A DNA stretch of 6,908 nucleotides from Rhodospirillaceae bacterium (GTDB lineage: Bacteria > Pseudomonadota > Alphaproteobacteria > DSM-16000 > Inquilinaceae). A model generated the notes under the pieces. That model was not told the origin of the DNA and did not search any database. It worked only from the letters and a program-made list of their open reading frames with translations. Every line of letters begins with the position of its first letter. Position 1 is the stretch's first letter. The stretch covers positions 1 to 6,908 of the forward strand of contig JAGQRL010000324.1 in NCBI GenBank assembly GCA_020425485.1, written 5' to 3'. The position numbers and the translations under genes are program-made. Below are positions 5,345 to 6,908 of the stretch, piece by piece.

Positions 5345-6268
5345 CTACTCCCGCTCGATCCGGTACACCTGGCCCGGATAGGGCTCGGTCCACGCATCGA
5401 TCACGGCGGTGACGAAGAGCACGCTCTCGTCGTCGCCGAACTCCATGTTGTCGACGTAGAGCGCCGGGATCTCGATCACCTCCACCGGCTGGCCGTCGGG
5501 ATCGGCCACCAGGATGCGCCCGCCCTCGAACTGGGCGATGTACACATTGCCGGCGGCATCGGTACGCAGCCCGTCCGGCCCCATGTAGATGTCGAACTCC
5601 GGCAGGTCGGGTGCGAGGTCCGACAGGCGGGCGAACAGGTAGCGGTTGCCCAGCGTGCCGTCCGCGTTGCGGGTGAAGCGCAGCACCCGCTGGGCCCCCA
5701 TCTCAGACACGTAGAGGCTGGTGCCGTCCGGGCTCAGCGCCACGCCGTTGGAATAGTGGATGTCGTTGGCCACCTCCACGGTGCTGCCATCGGCCCGGTG
5801 CAGATACACCCGCCCTTCGATGGGGGCCGCGGCGTCCCAGATGCCCGATGCGGAGAAGTAGAAGCCGCCCGCGCCATCGGCCACGGCATCGTTGGGGCCG
5901 TGCAGCGGGTTGCCGTCGTCGTCGGCATCGATGGTCTCGATCGGTTCGCCGGTGGGGGTGATCAGCTCCATGGTGCCGCTGTCGTAGCAGGTCACCGCGA
6001 AGGTCTCGTCGGTCACCGCGATCACGGCAGACGGGCCGCAGCCGTCCTGGCGCCACACCTCGTGGTTCTCCGCCCCGTCCCACACCATCACGGTGTTGGC
6101 GCCATACTCCACGTAGTAGAGCTGGCCGCCATGCCACAGCGGGCCTTCGGGGAACGAGGTGTCGGGGTTGACGATCGTCACGTTCTGGGCGGCGGCGGCG
6201 CCGGGCAGTGCCATCAGCACGGCGCAAACGGCGGCCCCGGCGGGGCCGATCGGGCGAAGGGTGGCCAT
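5345..6268 (-). CDS. Exported SMP-30/gluconolactonase-like beta-propeller protein
   Basis: This is a 307-aa protein with an N-terminal signal peptide: RP near residue 5, a hydrophobic core at about 10-24, and likely cleavage after GAAAA (23-27), leaving QNVTIV. It should act in the periplasm or outside the cell. The mature part matches the SMP-30/gluconolactonase/LRE-like region, a six-bladed propeller that holds one divalent metal and hydrolyses sugar lactones in characterised members. Family landmarks are SFPEGPLW with E41, HGPNDAV with N126-D127, YSNGVALSPDG with N174, and MGPDGLRTDAAGNVYIA with D232. These are the expected metal or substrate positions. DADDDG at 114-119 is an unusually acidic insert just before the PND motif. 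ATG 6268 has a perfect AAGGAGGA eight bases upstream; an in-frame ATG at 6289 has none. It is followed 7 bp later by the TPR-like gene. The fold is secure; the substrate, or even enzymatic rather than binding activity, is not determined. Confidence 0.88.
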   Translation of the reverse strand: MATLRPIGPAGAAVCAVLMALPGAAAAQNVTIVNPDTSFPEGPLWHGGQLYYVEYGANTVMVWDGAENHEVWRQDGCGPSAVIAVTDETFAVTCYDSGTMELITPTGEPIETIDADDDGNPLHGPNDAVADGAGGFYFSASGIWDAAAPIEGRVYLHRADGSTVEVANDIHYSNGVALSPDGTSLYVSEMGAQRVLRFTRNADGTLGNRYLFARLSDLAPDLPEFDIYMGPDGLRTDAAGNVYIAQFEGGRILVADPDGQPVEVIEIPALYVDNMEFGDDESVLFVTAVIDAWTEPYPGQVYRIERE

Positions 6269-6276
6269 CGGTTCTG

Positions 6277-6284
6277 TCCTCCTT
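6277..6284 (-). promoter_or_regulatory. Ribosome binding site of the SMP-30-like gene
   Basis: Reading the reverse strand, AAGGAGGA lies eight bases before the ATG at 6268. It is a near-perfect anti-16S match and decides the start against the in-frame ATG at 6289, which overlaps this region from upstream. Confidence 0.85.
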
Positions 6285-6305
6285 GGCATGTTCTTGGGGC
6301 GGAAA

Positions 6306-6318
6306 CCGCCCTGGGCGG
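6306..6318. repeat. Interrupted palindrome upstream of the SMP-30-like gene
   Basis: CCGCCC (6306-6311), one T, then GGGCGG (6313-6318) make a perfect two-fold symmetric site. It lies 38 bases upstream of the SMP-30-like start codon, just beyond its ribosome binding site. It could be an operator half-site pair, but a symmetric GC-only sequence is not rare in DNA of this composition. Confidence 0.3.
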
Positions 6319-6498
6319 GGGTAGTCTCCGCCAAACGCCACTGCCCCGCCACCCTGCAAGCAGATCTTTTCGCCTTGAGGTCCGGCCCGCCGGAGTGAGC
6401 CAGCCAGCGGGGGATGGTACTGCGGCAGGCCGGGCCCATATCAGTGCCGATGGCGGCAGGGCCCGGGAACACGGACGGGCCGCCGCCGGCCCCGCAAC

Positions 6499-6503
6499 GG
6501 AGG
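6499..6503 (+). promoter_or_regulatory. Ribosome binding site of msrB
   Basis: GGAGG lies eight bases before the ATG at 6512. The ATG at 6504 is in a different frame and immediately follows the site, so 6512 is the start. Confidence 0.8.
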
Positions 6504-6511
6504 ATGCGCCG

Positions 6512-6908
6512 ATGGACCGATCCTACCGGAAGACCGACGAAGCGCTCGCCAAACTGTCGGCCGAACAGTTCCAGGTGACCCAGAACAGCGCCACTGAGCC
6601 GCCGTTCCGCAACGCCTTCTGGGACAAGTCCGACGCCGGGCTCTATGTCGACGTGGTGTCGGGCGAACCCCTGTTCGTCTCCGCCGACAAGTTCGACAGC
6701 GGCTGCGGCTGGCCCAGCTTCGTGCGCCCTGTGGTCGACGGCAACGTGGTGGAGCGGCGCGACACCAGCCACGGCATGATCCGCACCGAGGTGCGCTCCA
6801 AGCACGGCGACAGCCATCTCGGCCACGTGTTCCCCGACGGCCCGGCGCCCACCGGCCAGCGCTACTGCATCAACTCCGCCGCACTCCGCTTCATTCCCCT
6901 GGCGGAGC
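6512..6908 (+). CDS. msrB: Peptide-methionine (R)-S-oxide reductase MsrB (3' end outside window)
   Basis: The frame is open for 132 residues to the end of the window. MsrB reduces the R form of methionine sulfoxide in proteins, using thioredoxin as the usual reductant. The landmarks are complete: FQVTQNSATEPPF (20-32), KFDSGCGWPSF (60-70), HGMIRTEVRS (87-96), HLGHVFPDGPAPTG (102-115) and RYCINSAALRF (117-127). C119 is the catalytic cysteine, and C65 in GCGWPSF corresponds to the resolving cysteine known from the Neisseria enzyme. The four structural zinc cysteines of E. coli MsrB are replaced by D47, S50, S96 and G99, so this is the zinc-free form. No signal peptide is seen, which implies a cytoplasmic enzyme. 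Only a few C-terminal residues should be missing. It is divergent from the SMP-30-like gene and is a free-standing MsrB at its N-terminus, with no MsrA domain fused there. Confidence 0.95.
   Translation, partial: MDRSYRKTDEALAKLSAEQFQVTQNSATEPPFRNAFWDKSDAGLYVDVVSGEPLFVSADKFDSGCGWPSFVRPVVDGNVVERRDTSHGMIRTEVRSKHGDSHLGHVFPDGPAPTGQRYCINSAALRFIPLAE

Larger units (their letters stand above)
6269..6511. other. Divergent intergenic region between the SMP-30-like gene and msrB
   Basis: This 243-bp non-coding stretch must carry the promoters of both divergent units. I see no convincing -35/-10 pair on either strand. What can be seen is a 13-bp interrupted palindrome, CCGCCC-T-GGGCGG (6306-6318), in the likely leader of the SMP-30-like gene. 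There is also a direct repeat GCGGCAGG (6422-6429 and 6453-6460), with each copy followed by or close to GGGCCC. A small A/T-richer patch lies at about 6361-6376 (AGATCTTTT). Any of these could be a regulator site; none is assigned. Confidence 0.5.

Noticed and set aside
4333..5412. Plus-strand open frame of 359 codons across the convergent junction
   Set aside because: It is an Arg/Gly/Pro-rich shadow. It runs through the ends of two better-supported genes on opposite strands.
6381..6394. Inverted repeat TCCGG-CCCG-CCGGA in the divergent region
   Set aside because: It is too short and GC-only to stand out from chance, with no associated promoter element.

Overview
The window is GC-rich throughout, with codons that nearly all end in G or C and tightly packed genes. 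Together with the gene families seen, this suggests a high-GC proteobacterium, most likely an alphaproteobacterium. That placement is inferred from composition and protein style only. I see no mobile element, CRISPR array, tRNA or rRNA. The window starts inside one gene and ends inside another.

Positions 1-4029 (+ strand) hold an ABC importer of the spermidine/putrescine (PotABCD-like) type in the order binding protein (3' end only), ATPase, permease 1, permease 2. A strong hairpin followed by a short T run lies between the binding-protein gene and the ATPase gene. It probably lowers read-through so that the binding protein is made in excess. The ATPase and permease 1 genes overlap by 8 bp, and permease 2 follows after 16 bp with its own ribosome binding site. 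Permease 1 is unusually long (470 aa) because about 200 extra residues sit between its first and second membrane segments. This is the most unusual feature of the window.

Positions 4088-4843 (+) encode a conserved hypothetical protein resembling the DUF6065 type. It follows the transporter and may be co-transcribed with it, but its function is unknown. Its 3' end overlaps by 55 bp, tail to tail, the end of a two-gene minus-strand unit. That unit is an exported SMP-30/gluconolactonase-like beta-propeller protein (6268 to 5345), followed 7 bp later by a small alpha-helical TPR-like protein (5337 to 4789).

A 243-bp divergent intergenic region (6269-6511) separates the SMP-30-like gene from msrB (+, from 6512, cut by the window end). 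MsrB is a methionine-R-sulfoxide reductase of the form that lacks the structural zinc cysteines but keeps both redox cysteines.

The transporter genes clearly work together: periplasmic capture, a two-subunit channel and ATP hydrolysis. The SMP-30-like/TPR pair looks like a translationally coupled operon. No functional link between the transporter, the lactonase-like protein and MsrB is visible beyond proximity. I found no clear evidence of a wholly new system. The best leads are the permease insertion, the leader structures before the ATPase gene, and the uncharacterised DUF6065-like protein.
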